Below, piece after piece: positions 16,590 through 26,871 of a stretch of DNA of 64,000 nt; position 1 is the first letter of the stretch; the number at the start of each line of letters is the position of its first letter. Source of the stretch: Barthelona sp. PCE (Eukaryota; Metamonada: BaSk clade); assembly GCA_040285745.1 (NCBI GenBank), contig JAUFOR010000001.1, positions 310,001-374,000 of the forward strand, in the 5' to 3' direction. The notes beneath the pieces are model-generated. The model was given only the letters and a program-made list of their open reading frames with translations. It had not been told where the DNA came from and did not search any database. The position numbers were made by a program, and so were the translations under genes.

Positions 16590-19500
16590 TTATACCAAGA
16601 AAGCAATGATTCCAAATAAAATCAACAAAAAGTAATGTGGATTTTGTACGCCACTGTATCCACCACTGGTAGCTATATTGTCACAATAAAACGCATATGA
16701 AATGCTTCTAACACCATAAACTTCACCTTCAGCATGTAAAACTACTTCATCAAACTCTTTCTCCACAAAAACATCAATTTCTTTCATACCTTCGTTGGAA
16801 TCACACAAAGTGACATGATGGCCTAAGGAATACGTTGTTTGAACAGCCTTTTTGTTGAAGAACAGTTCAATAACAATACGTCCTTTTGTCACAGCCAAAA
16901 TATGTAAATCAGAAGCAGTATGGCTGAATTTGATGCGCATTGGAACAATTCCACTATGGGCAGTACCATTTATAACTTCGGTGCATGCGAAAACAGTAGA
17001 GTTACCATATAAAGAAGAGCAAAGGCCGATATTCTTGCTGTTGATCATGTCAATTCGGTAAGTACGGTGGGAAAGCGGCGACGATAGAGGCTCAGCGTTG
17101 ATCTCATAATATTCAGGCTTGTTAAACACACCCTTCACAGGTTTAATATCCACAGCGGCTGTAGATCCCTTAAAGTTACTGGGGCAGCCAAATTTCTCAC
17201 ACCTCTTACCTGAAAATCCGAAGTGACAATCACAGCTACCATCTTGACACGTACCAGAACCAGAACATGCAGAGTCACAATCAGAATTTTCACAAGATGG
17301 CCCACTATAAAGCTGATCACAATGACACACGCCAGCCGAACAAAATCCTGATCCACAGCCGTTGATGCAGTCATTGGAAATAGAAATGTAGTCAATAATG
17401 AACCCACTCAGTTCAACTGACGAATCTGAACTGAACTCGACAATGACATCGCTTCCGATGATTGTTTGGTCCTCAGGCATCGAGCATCCCGTGAACGTGC
17501 TGATTAGAACATCGTCGGAATACACCCTGACAAAATCAAAGCTCTCTTCGATGCAGAACCGTTTGAACTTCAACCTAACCGCTTTTTGTCCCTCATTGGC
17601 AAGTCTCCAACGACAATTCTGGTTCGAAAAGTAGTTCAAAAGCGTCATAGGATCATTATGAGAACGAATTGTTCCCGTGAAACTTAACAAGGAAGTCTCC
17701 CCTGAACAAAGCCCATATTTGCATGAGTTTCCCAGCCAGGAGGGAGCACACTGACATACCCCATCGATACAGTTTCCGTTTGGACATCCTTCAGGGCATG
17801 GTGAGATTTCACAGAAATCACCAGTGTATCCCTTATCACAAACACAAACAAACCCATCATAAGAGCCATTGAAGCATGTTGGAACTACGGTGGATAGTGA
17901 ACTGCCGCTGATCTCCTCTGAATAAACACCGACTTCAAAGTTTTGAGGTACAATCATCAGTTTAGATGCAGAAACGGAAAATTGAAATGTACCTGAACGG
18001 GGAGCAGTGAAGAACTGGGCATTATTGATGTAGTCCCTACCAGTAAAATCATCAGGGTGATGAACGATACCGTCTGTCTGTACTACTGTGAGATGTAGTG
18101 TATTAACTAACTGAAAGATTGTGCCTGGAGATGATGCCGGATCGGTCCAAACAAGGCCAACACGGTCATTTCTTCGGAGATACGTTTCAAAAAACACAGG
18201 CTTATCAGTGCTATGGTGCACACCAGTGTATTTGGCGAACTTGAACTCGATGTCCAACAATGAAATGTATCCGGCAGGATCAAGGACAATGCCTATCTCT
18301 GCCCTAGCTGGTGCTTTCGATGAAATCATAAGAGCCAACTTCAGAAGAGCAGCAGAGCAATTGGAATGCGTCTCTACAAGCATTTCTCTCAACAAAACAG
18401 CAGCTCCAGCAACAACAGGGGCAGCCATGGACGTTCCTGACATAACAAGCGGGTTATAGTCGCAGTGATCGTCTGCACCTTCAGCTTTTGCACGAACTGA
18501 GCGCACAGGACCACCTACAGCCAAAACATCCGGTTTAAAACGTCCGTCAAGGGTGGGTCCACGGCTGGAGTATTCGGCCACAGTCTCTTCGTTATATCTA
18601 GTTGGATTGTCTTTGATGTTTGATTTCATACCACAGCAATAGTCTGGGTTTTCGTCATATGGACAACAAGCATCTAGATGACCTTGGTGTGTCGTCAGCG
18701 TTGCACCAACACCAAGTACGTTCTTTGCGTTGGCAGGAGACACAATTGTACGTCTTCCTTCATGCCCAAAGTTTCCAACTGAGAAAATCGGCAGGAAGTC
18801 TTGATTATCAAACACAAATGCATCAATATCCCGGCTAGCAAAGGTATAGGTGTTGGTTACAAACCCCCAGCTATTTGAGTGGATGCGGACATTGCACTCA
18901 TCTCTGGCAACTCTAAAAATAGAGTTTGCAATAGAAGCTGGTGTGTTAAGAACTTTACCAACCGCTAAATCAAAGAAACATATCTTTGCATCACCAGCAA
19001 CACCATCTAGCTCTTGGATTTGCGGATGTGTGTTCTCAAGCGCCTTACCTGCAATGGTTGCAGCTACATGAGTGCCATGACCATCTTTGTAATCATCTTG
19101 ATCACCGAATGAGAAGTACGCAACGACTTTACGGTGCTCCATGTTTATGTTACCAACCGGAACTTCGTGATTCGGATCATGGAAGAAGCAGCTGTTGAGA
19201 TCAATGCCACTATCAGCAATACCAACAACTGAACCAAACCCAGTGTATCTACTTCTGATTAGTGACGTTTTCGAGCCCAAGGCAACGTCTATAGCATGCT
19301 CATTGTGGAGAGAGATTGTGAAGAGTGGCTCAACATGGATTATTGCTGGAGAATTCGCAAAAGTTTCAATGACTTCATCAATCACACTCAGATCCTTCAA
19401 TTTCACAATATATGTGACGTCTGTGACCTTTTTGATGGTGAAACGGTCGTCGTCCGCATGTAACGTCAAAAGATTGGAAAAATGCGAGTGTGAGGATGCA

Positions 19501-19979
19501 GTAAGATGTAGCCCAACAATATCCTTGTTGTCAAAGGAAGTCTTTTTTAGCGTCGCTGTCGTGAAACGGCTCTTTGTCGTCATTAAATCATCGTTCATAG
19601 GGATAACATAAGGTTCTTTATCATCTGTAGTGAATGCTTGAGAAAAGCGAAAGTCACGAGTGATTGGAAGAATTGAATCAATACTTTCACGAAACTGCAA
19701 CTTGAAAACATCCAGTTCATGCTTAAAAACAACGATAATGTGACAGTATGGAGGAAAAACTCCATCAACATGAACCCATTCACTGAGTTCTGACTTTGAA
19801 ACCACTCCACTGGGCTTAAAACAGACAAGTAGAGGGTTTGGAGTTATTTCAGAACCTACAGTAAATGAATCAATATCGATGTTGAATCCAATGCTACCAC
19901 TATTGACTACAACGGAATTTAAAGATGCCCAACACAAAATTGTGAAGGAAAAGATAAGAAAAGCACGCCCTAGAAACAT
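16590..19979 (-). CDS. Secreted, membrane-anchored subtilisin-like protease with EGF and CUB modules
   Basis: This 1,129-residue protein is a family S8 serine protease. A signal peptide (MFLGRAFLIFSFTILCWAS) follows the chosen ATG at 19979; longer in-frame readings use only non-ATG codons. The catalytic triad is complete: Asp256 (GIADSGID), His301 (DGHGTHVA), Ser517 (SGTSMAAP), with oxyanion Asn403 (SVGNFG). Downstream come a beta-sandwich-like region, an EGF-like module (about 705-755), a CUB-like domain (about 765-875) and two more EGF-like modules (about 880-945), all Cys-rich. The C-terminus is a hydrophobic stretch with no charged tail after a small-residue SGGYSG segment, which suggests GPI anchoring or a tail anchor. 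It is likely a surface or secretory protease. The gene faces the cullin gene across only 68 bp. Confidence 0.9.
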   Translation of the reverse strand: MFLGRAFLIFSFTILCWASLNSVVVNSGSIGFNIDIDSFTVGSEITPNPLLVCFKPSGVVSKSELSEWVHVDGVFPPYCHIIVVFKHELDVFKLQFRESIDSILPITRDFRFSQAFTTDDKEPYVIPMNDDLMTTKSRFTTATLKKTSFDNKDIVGLHLTASSHSHFSNLLTLHADDDRFTIKKVTDVTYIVKLKDLSVIDEVIETFANSPAIIHVEPLFTISLHNEHAIDVALGSKTSLIRSRYTGFGSVVGIADSGIDLNSCFFHDPNHEVPVGNINMEHRKVVAYFSFGDQDDYKDGHGTHVAATIAGKALENTHPQIQELDGVAGDAKICFFDLAVGKVLNTPASIANSIFRVARDECNVRIHSNSWGFVTNTYTFASRDIDAFVFDNQDFLPIFSVGNFGHEGRRTIVSPANAKNVLGVGATLTTHQGHLDACCPYDENPDYCCGMKSNIKDNPTRYNEETVAEYSSRGPTLDGRFKPDVLAVGGPVRSVRAKAEGADDHCDYNPLVMSGTSMAAPVVAGAAVLLREMLVETHSNCSAALLKLALMISSKAPARAEIGIVLDPAGYISLLDIEFKFAKYTGVHHSTDKPVFFETYLRRNDRVGLVWTDPASSPGTIFQLVNTLHLTVVQTDGIVHHPDDFTGRDYINNAQFFTAPRSGTFQFSVSASKLMIVPQNFEVGVYSEEISGSSLSTVVPTCFNGSYDGFVCVCDKGYTGDFCEISPCPEGCPNGNCIDGVCQCAPSWLGNSCKYGLCSGETSLLSFTGTIRSHNDPMTLLNYFSNQNCRWRLANEGQKAVRLKFKRFCIEESFDFVRVYSDDVLISTFTGCSMPEDQTIIGSDVIVEFSSDSSVELSGFIIDYISISNDCINGCGSGFCSAGVCHCDQLYSGPSCENSDCDSACSGSGTCQDGSCDCHFGFSGKRCEKFGCPSNFKGSTAAVDIKPVKGVFNKPEYYEINAEPLSSPLSHRTYRIDMINSKNIGLCSSLYGNSTVFACTEVINGTAHSGIVPMRIKFSHTASDLHILAVTKGRIVIELFFNKKAVQTTYSLGHHVTLCDSNEGMKEIDVFVEKEFDEVVLHAEGEVYGVRSISYAFYCDNIATSGGYSGVQNPHYFLLILFGIIAFLV

Positions 19980-20047
19980 GAAGAAAGACCTATATAAAAA
20001 AACGACATGTTTACAGTTTCTCACCCTTTTCAGTTTTTAAGTACTGC
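19980..20047. promoter_or_regulatory. Short bidirectional promoter region
   Basis: Only 68 bp separate the divergent start codons of the subtilase (minus) and cullin (plus), so both promoters must share or overlap this stretch. It holds a TATATAAAA-like AT tract near 19990-20000 and pyrimidine-rich sequence before the cullin ATG. Confidence 0.5.
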
Positions 20048-22087
20048 ATGGACTCGTTTATTGGGGATATCGACGATATACTTGAAAGAGGAAGTGTGAA
20101 AAGGCCAATTTGGCAAATTCAACAAAGTTTTCAGTTTATGATACATTCTGATACATTTAGCATTTCTTCGTTGCTAGAAACACTGCGAACGCGCATAAGG
20201 TCCCATGCCCAGAGAGTGTTCGAAAGTTTATATTCAGTACAGAGCATGAAATTGAGATCTGGAGGGTTAGACGGTCTTAGTGGGCTTTATGAACGAATTT
20301 TGAGGTTAAATGCGTATTTGTCACCCATTTGTCACCATTTCTTGACGACAGGATTTAGCGTTGTGCGGAATGTCATTGATGTTGTTCAATCTACACCCAA
20401 TTTCTCTTCAGCTATTCGTCACGAGTTCACAGAACAGCCGCTATCGTCATCACAGTCTTATATTCTGTTAGTTCAAGCATTGAATGCTTTTGGACTACTG
20501 ACAGCTAAATTAGTTCAGTTTAAGATTGGTTCTTTTTTTAAGGATATTAAGGCACAGATCAAGGAAATAAGGACATACGAGCAGTTTAAAGACCATATAG
20601 AAGAATCAAAAGAGGTTTTGGGGAGAAAAATACGAAAAGTATTTAAATTCGTCCAATTTCCACTTTTTGCAGATGGAATAATCTTTAGTGTTGATGATTA
20701 TCTTAAGTATCTGTTGAAGAAGTGTTATTACGACATTGTTAATTACAGTGAAGACTTCTTCCTTGACTTGTGCAGACAACCTATCAATTTCCAACATTTA
20801 ATTTACGATGCTTTGGGATCACAGAAGGAGTTGTTGTGGAAGCACACAATTTTGTTACTCAAAAAGCACTATTTGAAAGGTTTTAAGGAGATTTTTGTCA
20901 ATTTTGGGTTTGTTTTTGAGGATATTCTTAAGAAGCCTTCAAGGATTGTTCACATTGATAAAGCGATCATATTTGACTACATACAACTGCTGGTTGATAT
21001 CTACAAGCAGATAGATGCTTTGGATAAGAATTTTAGAGATGTATTTGAAGTACTCATTAATGCATATCCTCGTCTAAATATTATCATGTTCACAACATAC
21101 TTTAATCACATTCTTATGATGAAGTCTGGACGGAAGACCCAACAAAATGTTATCAATGAAAATGACATCCGCATTCTTATTTCTTACATAAGTTTAAGTA
21201 ACAGTTATACGGATTTATTGAGGCGATATAAGAAGGATTTGGCATACAGATTGCGCTCAAAGTCATTTTGTTCACTGGAATTAGAATACAAGATGTTGAA
21301 TATTTTTAGTTTCGAATTAGGTGAAGACAAGGTTATGTCTATTGTTAATATGTTGAATGATTATAAGATAAGCACAGAGTTTACTAAGAAGTTACAGGGA
21401 GAGATTGATAATACGGAGATTTTGGTTATTAAAGGTAATGTTTGGCCTATAAAGGCTCATAGTGATACAATGATCTACCCTGAACATCTCAAGGAAAAAA
21501 TAGATCAAATCAATGAAATGTACACGGTATTCACACAGTCTACACTTCGAAAGTTAACGATGGATTTTAGAGTTGGTACTATGCAAATGACATTGCACAA
21601 TTCAATTAGAACAAAATTGTATGTCACAGATCTGCAGTACACGATCTTGTACAACATATGTAGAGGGGCCACAACGCTTCAGGAACTTATGGAAGCCACA
21701 TCATTGGTTTCAACAATTTTGCTTCAAGAGGGTATTTTGCCTCTCATTAACGTAAGTGTAATTGAGAAGGATGATATCAACTTTAAGCTCTCGGACTGGG
21801 AAGCTCTACCCGCACAGGTTGTTGTTTCACGTATAAGTAAGGATGAAGCTGCCGCAACCATTACTGATCAAAATTTGCAAAAATTGTCACGTTTTCAAAT
21901 CAATTGCCTTCAAGCATTCGTTGTACGCCAGATTAAGATGGGCAGTTTGACAGTAGATGTATTGAAAGAACGAATTTTAGAAGGATTCTTTGTTATGCCG
22001 GATGACAACGAGATTGACACTATAATAGAAAATTTGACAGATAGGAAGTACATTGCGATTGAAGGAGACACTCTTGTACTTGGATAG
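20048..22087 (+). CDS. Cullin-family ubiquitin ligase scaffold
   Basis: A 679-residue protein with the layout of a cullin: N-terminal helical repeats, the cullin-homology region with the SYTDLLRRYKKDLAYRLRS segment (family LxxYxxxLAxRLL block, near residue 380), and a C-terminal winged-helix neddylation domain. The segment FVVRQIKMGS near residue 630 aligns with the IVRIMKxRK neddylation site and keeps the lysine. Cullins scaffold RING E3 ubiquitin ligases: the N-terminus binds the substrate adaptor and the C-terminus binds RBX1. The protein is somewhat shorter than CUL1-CUL4 (about 750 residues), and I cannot assign a subtype; CUL3 or a lineage-specific cullin are both possible. Confidence 0.88.
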   Translation: MDSFIGDIDDILERGSVKRPIWQIQQSFQFMIHSDTFSISSLLETLRTRIRSHAQRVFESLYSVQSMKLRSGGLDGLSGLYERILRLNAYLSPICHHFLTTGFSVVRNVIDVVQSTPNFSSAIRHEFTEQPLSSSQSYILLVQALNAFGLLTAKLVQFKIGSFFKDIKAQIKEIRTYEQFKDHIEESKEVLGRKIRKVFKFVQFPLFADGIIFSVDDYLKYLLKKCYYDIVNYSEDFFLDLCRQPINFQHLIYDALGSQKELLWKHTILLLKKHYLKGFKEIFVNFGFVFEDILKKPSRIVHIDKAIIFDYIQLLVDIYKQIDALDKNFRDVFEVLINAYPRLNIIMFTTYFNHILMMKSGRKTQQNVINENDIRILISYISLSNSYTDLLRRYKKDLAYRLRSKSFCSLELEYKMLNIFSFELGEDKVMSIVNMLNDYKISTEFTKKLQGEIDNTEILVIKGNVWPIKAHSDTMIYPEHLKEKIDQINEMYTVFTQSTLRKLTMDFRVGTMQMTLHNSIRTKLYVTDLQYTILYNICRGATTLQELMEATSLVSTILLQEGILPLINVSVIEKDDINFKLSDWEALPAQVVVSRISKDEAAATITDQNLQKLSRFQINCLQAFVVRQIKMGSLTVDVLKERILEGFFVMPDDNEIDTIIENLTDRKYIAIEGDTLVLG

Positions 22088-22176
22088 ACACTTTTACGAT
22101 GTTTAATAAACTTGTTATTCATTTTCTTTGCATTTCACAACCTTTGTTGGTTTACTGTTGCGTTAATTATAATCAC

Positions 22177-22188
22177 ATGGTTAAATGA
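22177..22188 (+). promoter_or_regulatory. Minimal upstream ORF overlapping the Ada2 start codon
   Basis: ATG GTT AAA TGA encodes a 3-codon peptide whose stop overlaps the Ada2 ATG as ATGA. If present in the mRNA it could reduce initiation, or allow termination-reinitiation at Ada2. The transcript start is unknown. Confidence 0.4.
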
Positions 22189-23276
22189 ACAAAGAAAACA
22201 ACGATTGGAAGTATACATGCTTAACTAGCCAAAGTCACAACCATTGCGCTTTCTGCCACAAAAGTATTGATGGTTCTAAGTTCGCAAAGTGCTTGTCATG
22301 CAAATCTATGCACTGTTGTATGGATTGTTTGCATGCATGCAAAGATAGTGAATTACATCAGGTTGATCATGAGTTTGTCATCATGGTTCAGGGTCTTCCA
22401 CACTTATACGACATGGAATGGACTGCTTTTGAAGAAATATTTCTTTTGGAGGGAGTTAAGCTGTTTGGACCAACAAATTTTGAACAAATAGCTGGCCATA
22501 TTGGCAGTCGTACAGCGGAAGAATGTAGAGAGCGCATACTTACATACTATTTAAGGGATATTGAAGAGTTTGATCCAGAAGAAGTAATTGAAAAAGTGCA
22601 AGAGAATTCGGAAGAGTGGGATAAGTTGCAGGAACTCATTGATAACGGGGAAGTCATGCCCCCAGACCTATTATGCCCTCTCCCTATAGGGCCTCCTAAG
22701 CCTATAAGGAAACCAACTGGGTTATCAAAAGTTTTACAACGGGAAGTTGATCAACCACCAAATACTAGATCTTATGTACCTCCTATTCTTCCCCCTGATC
22801 ATGTCTCTGTTGGTTTCAATGCAAGGAGGGAAGAGTTTGATTTTCAATGGGATTTTGATGCAGAGAAAGCATTAGTAACAGTAGAATTTGATGAAAAAGA
22901 CAGCGAAGAAGATATTCGAATGAAAATGGAAATATTACACGCTTGTAATAGACGTCTTTTGAGCCGTGAGGAGATGACAACGTTTGTTTTGAAGAATGAA
23001 TTGTTTAAAACTAGACAAAGAAGTTTTAAATTAACTCCAAGCAAAAGAAGGGAACAAATATTACCTTCAATTAAAGTATTTAGTCGATTCATTGATTCCA
23101 ATAAGCTGATTGATATATATCATAAAGAAATGGAGTTGCAGAAGTTGACGAATAAGCTGAAAGAGTTCAGCAAATTGGAGAAAAGTTCAAGAACAAAGAG
23201 TAATGCTGTGTTTGGTAAATACAAGGAGGATATGGAATCAGAATTTGGGTTAATTTCAAAGAGTCAGATGAGGTAA
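22185..23276 (+). CDS. ADA2: Transcriptional adaptor Ada2 (SAGA/GCN5 complex)
   Basis: A 363-residue protein with an N-terminal ZZ zinc finger (CxxC pairs at about 23-46: CAFC, CLSC, CCMDC, then two His) followed by a SANT/Myb domain (about 70-125, WTAFEEIFLLEGVKLFGP then IAGHIGSRTAEEC). ZZ followed directly by SANT is diagnostic of Ada2, which binds and stimulates the histone acetyltransferase Gcn5. The C-terminal half is charged and helical with an RREQILPS segment; I do not see a clear SWIRM domain, and the protein is shorter than yeast Ada2 (434). It is co-directional with the cullin, about 100 bp downstream. Confidence 0.88.
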   Translation: MNKENNDWKYTCLTSQSHNHCAFCHKSIDGSKFAKCLSCKSMHCCMDCLHACKDSELHQVDHEFVIMVQGLPHLYDMEWTAFEEIFLLEGVKLFGPTNFEQIAGHIGSRTAEECRERILTYYLRDIEEFDPEEVIEKVQENSEEWDKLQELIDNGEVMPPDLLCPLPIGPPKPIRKPTGLSKVLQREVDQPPNTRSYVPPILPPDHVSVGFNARREEFDFQWDFDAEKALVTVEFDEKDSEEDIRMKMEILHACNRRLLSREEMTTFVLKNELFKTRQRSFKLTPSKRREQILPSIKVFSRFIDSNKLIDIYHKEMELQKLTNKLKEFSKLEKSSRTKSNAVFGKYKEDMESEFGLISKSQMR

Positions 23277-23561
23277 CAAATTAAGTAAATATGAGTATGT
23301 GAATATATTGCAATTTCAAGTATTAAACTTGTTTAATCGTTGTGTAAATATAAACCATCTATGATTGCAGTTCTTACACACTTTTTGAGCTGAAAATTGA
23401 AGTAAACATTTTTTGCAGGTTGTCTTATATTTGGCTGCGTTTTAAAGTGAAAAATGCTGGTTTCAGCATACAGCATGTGTAAAGAGCAGAAAATTATGAC
23501 TTAGAATCTTCACGATTTTACTTGTTTTCCTGATTTTTACCCGTTTCATTACTTTATATTT

Positions 23562-26500
23562 ATGAGTTTTCCCGGAAGACAGAGTGTCCACGACATTCCC
23601 GTTGTTAACATGGGAAAGGGAGCTGGTCGTTTAAGCACTACGCAAAATGACTTTGAACCAGTTGTTATTGGTGCTCCTTCCGATCGTCACATTGATCGTG
23701 AGCAGTTACCCGAGATGAGCCGTACATCAATTGTCGGTTTAGCCGTTCAAAAAACACGTGAGCTTGATCGTGCTATTCATCGTATGAGTGTCATTAGAGA
23801 GAGTTTCATTGATCTCCAAGCTGATACAATGATTAAAGAAGAGTTCTCAGAGTCAACTCAAAAAGATTTAAAGGTTGACGTGCATTCAAAGAGTATTTCT
23901 GATGTAGCTGTTGAATTTGGTACTGATTTGGTTAAAGGTATGTCCGAAGAAAAGGCTGCCTATCAGCTTGAAGTTGATGGTCCCAATATGCTTTCTCCTC
24001 CTGAGGAAGAATCTAAATTTGTGAAATTTTCTAAGCATTTAACTGGTTTCTTTGCAATTCTTCTTTGGATTGGTGCCATTCTTTCCTTCTTTGGTTATTC
24101 TTTGGATACAAGTGATGATTCCAATATGTTTATTGGTGTTGCTCTTGTTGTTGTTGTCCTATTCAATGCTATTTTCTCATTCTTCCAAGAAGAAAAATCT
24201 GCTGAAATCATGAAGGGTTTCCTTAACATGATCCCCGAATGTTGTAAGGTTACTCGTGATGGTGAAACATACGAAATTGATGCTACAAAGTTGGTTATTG
24301 GTGACATTGTTGATCTTGAAGCCGGTATGAAAATACCCGCCGATATTCGTGTCTTTGAAGTTGCTAATCTGAAAGCTGATCAGTCTGCTATTACTGGTGA
24401 GCCAATTGAGATTTCTAAGAATGTTGAAGTTTCTAAGGAGAAGTACACTGAAGCCAAGAACTTATGTTTCTATGGTACTCTCATTGTTGAGGGTTCAGGC
24501 AAGGGTGTAGTTTGGGCTGTTGGTGATGATACCTTTGTCGGTCGTGTTGCTGAGCTCACCAAACAAGAGTCAAATGCAATTACTCCCATTCGTGCGGATC
24601 TTGATAGATTTGTGTTTATCATTTCCACTATTGCTATTGTCCTATCTCTAACATTCCTTGTTGTTGGTTTTTTCCTTCAAGATTGGCTTTCTTCCCTTCT
24701 TTTCGCTATTGGTTGTGCTGTTGCTAACGTTCCTGAAGGACTTCTCGCATCAATCTCCATTTGTCTTTCTCTTGCTGCTCGTCGCATGGCTGGAAAGAAT
24801 GTTTTGGTTAAAAACCTTGAGTCTGTCGAGACTTTGGGTTCAACTTCTGTTATTTGCAGTGACAAGACTGGTACTCTGACTCAGAACAAGATGACCCTGA
24901 GTCACATGTGGTACAACAGTGAAATGCACACCGTCCAGGCTTCATACTCCAAAGGTGAGTTCAGCGGTGATTATGTTGTTGATGATGTTCACTTCAATTA
25001 TCTATTCCGCATCATGGCTCTTAACTCTCGTTCCAATTTCGATACTTCTGCGCTTGTACACGAAGAATTTTCTGCTCTCAAGTGCAAGGTTCTGGGTGAT
25101 GCTTCTGAGACCGCTTTCCTTCGTTTTGTTGGTGCTAATACCGATGTTAACGAGTATCGTGATCGATATATGAAATTGGTTGAGATCCCCTTCAACTCTC
25201 GCAACAAGTTCCAGTTTTCCATTCATCAAGTTCCTCAAAACGAAGTTGATGTCCCTGGTGGTCAACGTATGTTAACAATGAAGGGTGCTCCAGAGCGCAT
25301 CTTCAAACGTTGTACACACATTTTCCTGAATAACGAGATTGTACCCATTACTGATGAGCATCGTGAGAAGTTCCAAACTTCTTATGAAGATATGGCTGGA
25401 TTTGGCGAACGTGTTCTTGGATTTGGTTACAAGATGCTCGATGAGAAGATCTATCATGCTGAGTACGATTACGCTACGGTTGTTGATTCCAACGCTGAGC
25501 ATTTTGAACCTGCCCAACAGCTTTGCTTTGTTGGTCTTGGTTCACTCATCGATCCTCCTCGTGAGTCAGTCCCCGACTCTATCGTTCAATGTCAGAATGC
25601 TGGTATTAAGGTTACTATGGTAACTGGTGATCATCCTCATACTGCTGAAGCCATTGCTAAACAGATTGGTATCATTACCCTCCCCGTCTCTAACGTACCT
25701 AAGCCCAACCATGCTATTGTTGTGCACGGTGATCAGTTAGATGATATGGATGAGGAACAATTACTTGAAGTTTTACGCTGTCCTGAAGTTGTTTTTGCTC
25801 GTACCACCCCTAAACAAAAGTTGGATATTGTGCAAGGTTACCAAAAGTTGAATTATGTTGTTGCCGTAACTGGTGATGGTACTAATGATGCTCCTGCTTT
25901 ACGTACTGCCAATATTGGTGTTGCAATGGGTAAATCCGGCTCGGATGTCGCCCGTGAAGCTGCAGATATGGTTTTGATGGATGATTCATTCTCATCTATT
26001 GTTAACGGTGTTCATGAAGGTCGTGTTGTGTTTGATAACTTGAAGAAAACCATTGCTTATGTTCTTTCTTCGAATATTCCTGAAATTGTTCCTTTCCTCC
26101 TCTTTGTTGTTCTAGGTCTACCTCTACCTCTTTCTACTATCAATATTCTTCTTATCGATCTTGGTTCTGATATTCTTCCTTCTATTTCTCTCGCTTATGA
26201 GCGCCCTGAAGCAGATATTCTTGATAGACCTCCTAGAACACTAGATACTCGTTTAGTCACAGCTAAACTGGTTTCTTTCTCTTACTTGCAGATTGGTGTT
26301 ATGCAGGCCTTGGGTGGTCTTGCTACTTACTTCTCCGTCTTTAAGCACTATAACATCAGTGCTGGTGACTTAATCTTCTCTCAAATTGATTTTAACAACA
26401 AGGATATTGCTTCATGGAACGGTTTCAACTATGATGCCCGTCAAGAAATTTTATTAGAGGCTCAGACTGCTTGTTTCATTGCTATTATCATTGTGCAGTA

Positions 26501-26780
26501 TGCTGATCTGGCCATCTGTAAGACACAGCGTCTTTCAATCTTCCAACACGGTTGGAATAACAGAACCTCCACTCTTGGTATTTTATTTGAGACATTATGG
26601 GGTCTTTCTATGTCATATGTTCCAATTTTCAATACTGTTTTCCTTACAAGACCATTGAAGGGTGTGTTCTTCCTTCCTGCTATTCCATGGGCTTTTGCAA
26701 TTTTCATTTATGATGAATTGAGGAAGTGGATCATTCGTCGTAACCCTAAGGGATGGATTTCACGCTATACTGCCTGGTAA
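23562..26780 (+). CDS. Na+/K+-type P-type ATPase alpha subunit (type IIC)
   Basis: A 1,072-residue cation pump of the Na,K/H,K-ATPase branch. Seen: phosphorylation motif DKTGTLTQNKMT (Asp434), M4 motif VANVPEGLL, hinge TGDGTNDAPAL, M5 SSNIPEIVPF, M6 LIDLGSDILPSISLAYE, M8 QYADLAICKT and the terminal RKWIIRRNPKGW block. The acidic and amide cation ligands of M4, M5, M6 and M8 known from animal pumps are present. It exports Na+ in exchange for K+ at the plasma membrane in the animal enzymes. The N-terminus is about 50 residues longer than usual. The actuator loop reads TGEP (residues 278-281) instead of the usual TGES. An initiator-like TCATTA lies 16 bp before the ATG. Confidence 0.95.
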   Translation: MSFPGRQSVHDIPVVNMGKGAGRLSTTQNDFEPVVIGAPSDRHIDREQLPEMSRTSIVGLAVQKTRELDRAIHRMSVIRESFIDLQADTMIKEEFSESTQKDLKVDVHSKSISDVAVEFGTDLVKGMSEEKAAYQLEVDGPNMLSPPEEESKFVKFSKHLTGFFAILLWIGAILSFFGYSLDTSDDSNMFIGVALVVVVLFNAIFSFFQEEKSAEIMKGFLNMIPECCKVTRDGETYEIDATKLVIGDIVDLEAGMKIPADIRVFEVANLKADQSAITGEPIEISKNVEVSKEKYTEAKNLCFYGTLIVEGSGKGVVWAVGDDTFVGRVAELTKQESNAITPIRADLDRFVFIISTIAIVLSLTFLVVGFFLQDWLSSLLFAIGCAVANVPEGLLASISICLSLAARRMAGKNVLVKNLESVETLGSTSVICSDKTGTLTQNKMTLSHMWYNSEMHTVQASYSKGEFSGDYVVDDVHFNYLFRIMALNSRSNFDTSALVHEEFSALKCKVLGDASETAFLRFVGANTDVNEYRDRYMKLVEIPFNSRNKFQFSIHQVPQNEVDVPGGQRMLTMKGAPERIFKRCTHIFLNNEIVPITDEHREKFQTSYEDMAGFGERVLGFGYKMLDEKIYHAEYDYATVVDSNAEHFEPAQQLCFVGLGSLIDPPRESVPDSIVQCQNAGIKVTMVTGDHPHTAEAIAKQIGIITLPVSNVPKPNHAIVVHGDQLDDMDEEQLLEVLRCPEVVFARTTPKQKLDIVQGYQKLNYVVAVTGDGTNDAPALRTANIGVAMGKSGSDVAREAADMVLMDDSFSSIVNGVHEGRVVFDNLKKTIAYVLSSNIPEIVPFLLFVVLGLPLPLSTINILLIDLGSDILPSISLAYERPEADILDRPPRTLDTRLVTAKLVSFSYLQIGVMQALGGLATYFSVFKHYNISAGDLIFSQIDFNNKDIASWNGFNYDARQEILLEAQTACFIAIIIVQYADLAICKTQRLSIFQHGWNNRTSTLGILFETLWGLSMSYVPIFNTVFLTRPLKGVFFLPAIPWAFAIFIYDELRKWIIRRNPKGWISRYTAW

Positions 26781-26871
26781 CTTAACCTATTTTGTAAAAA
26801 AAGTCTGTTAAAGCTTGTTTTTTCGTTTTTTACTTTTCTCTTTTCTTGCTTTTTTTTCAAAGTATTTCTCC

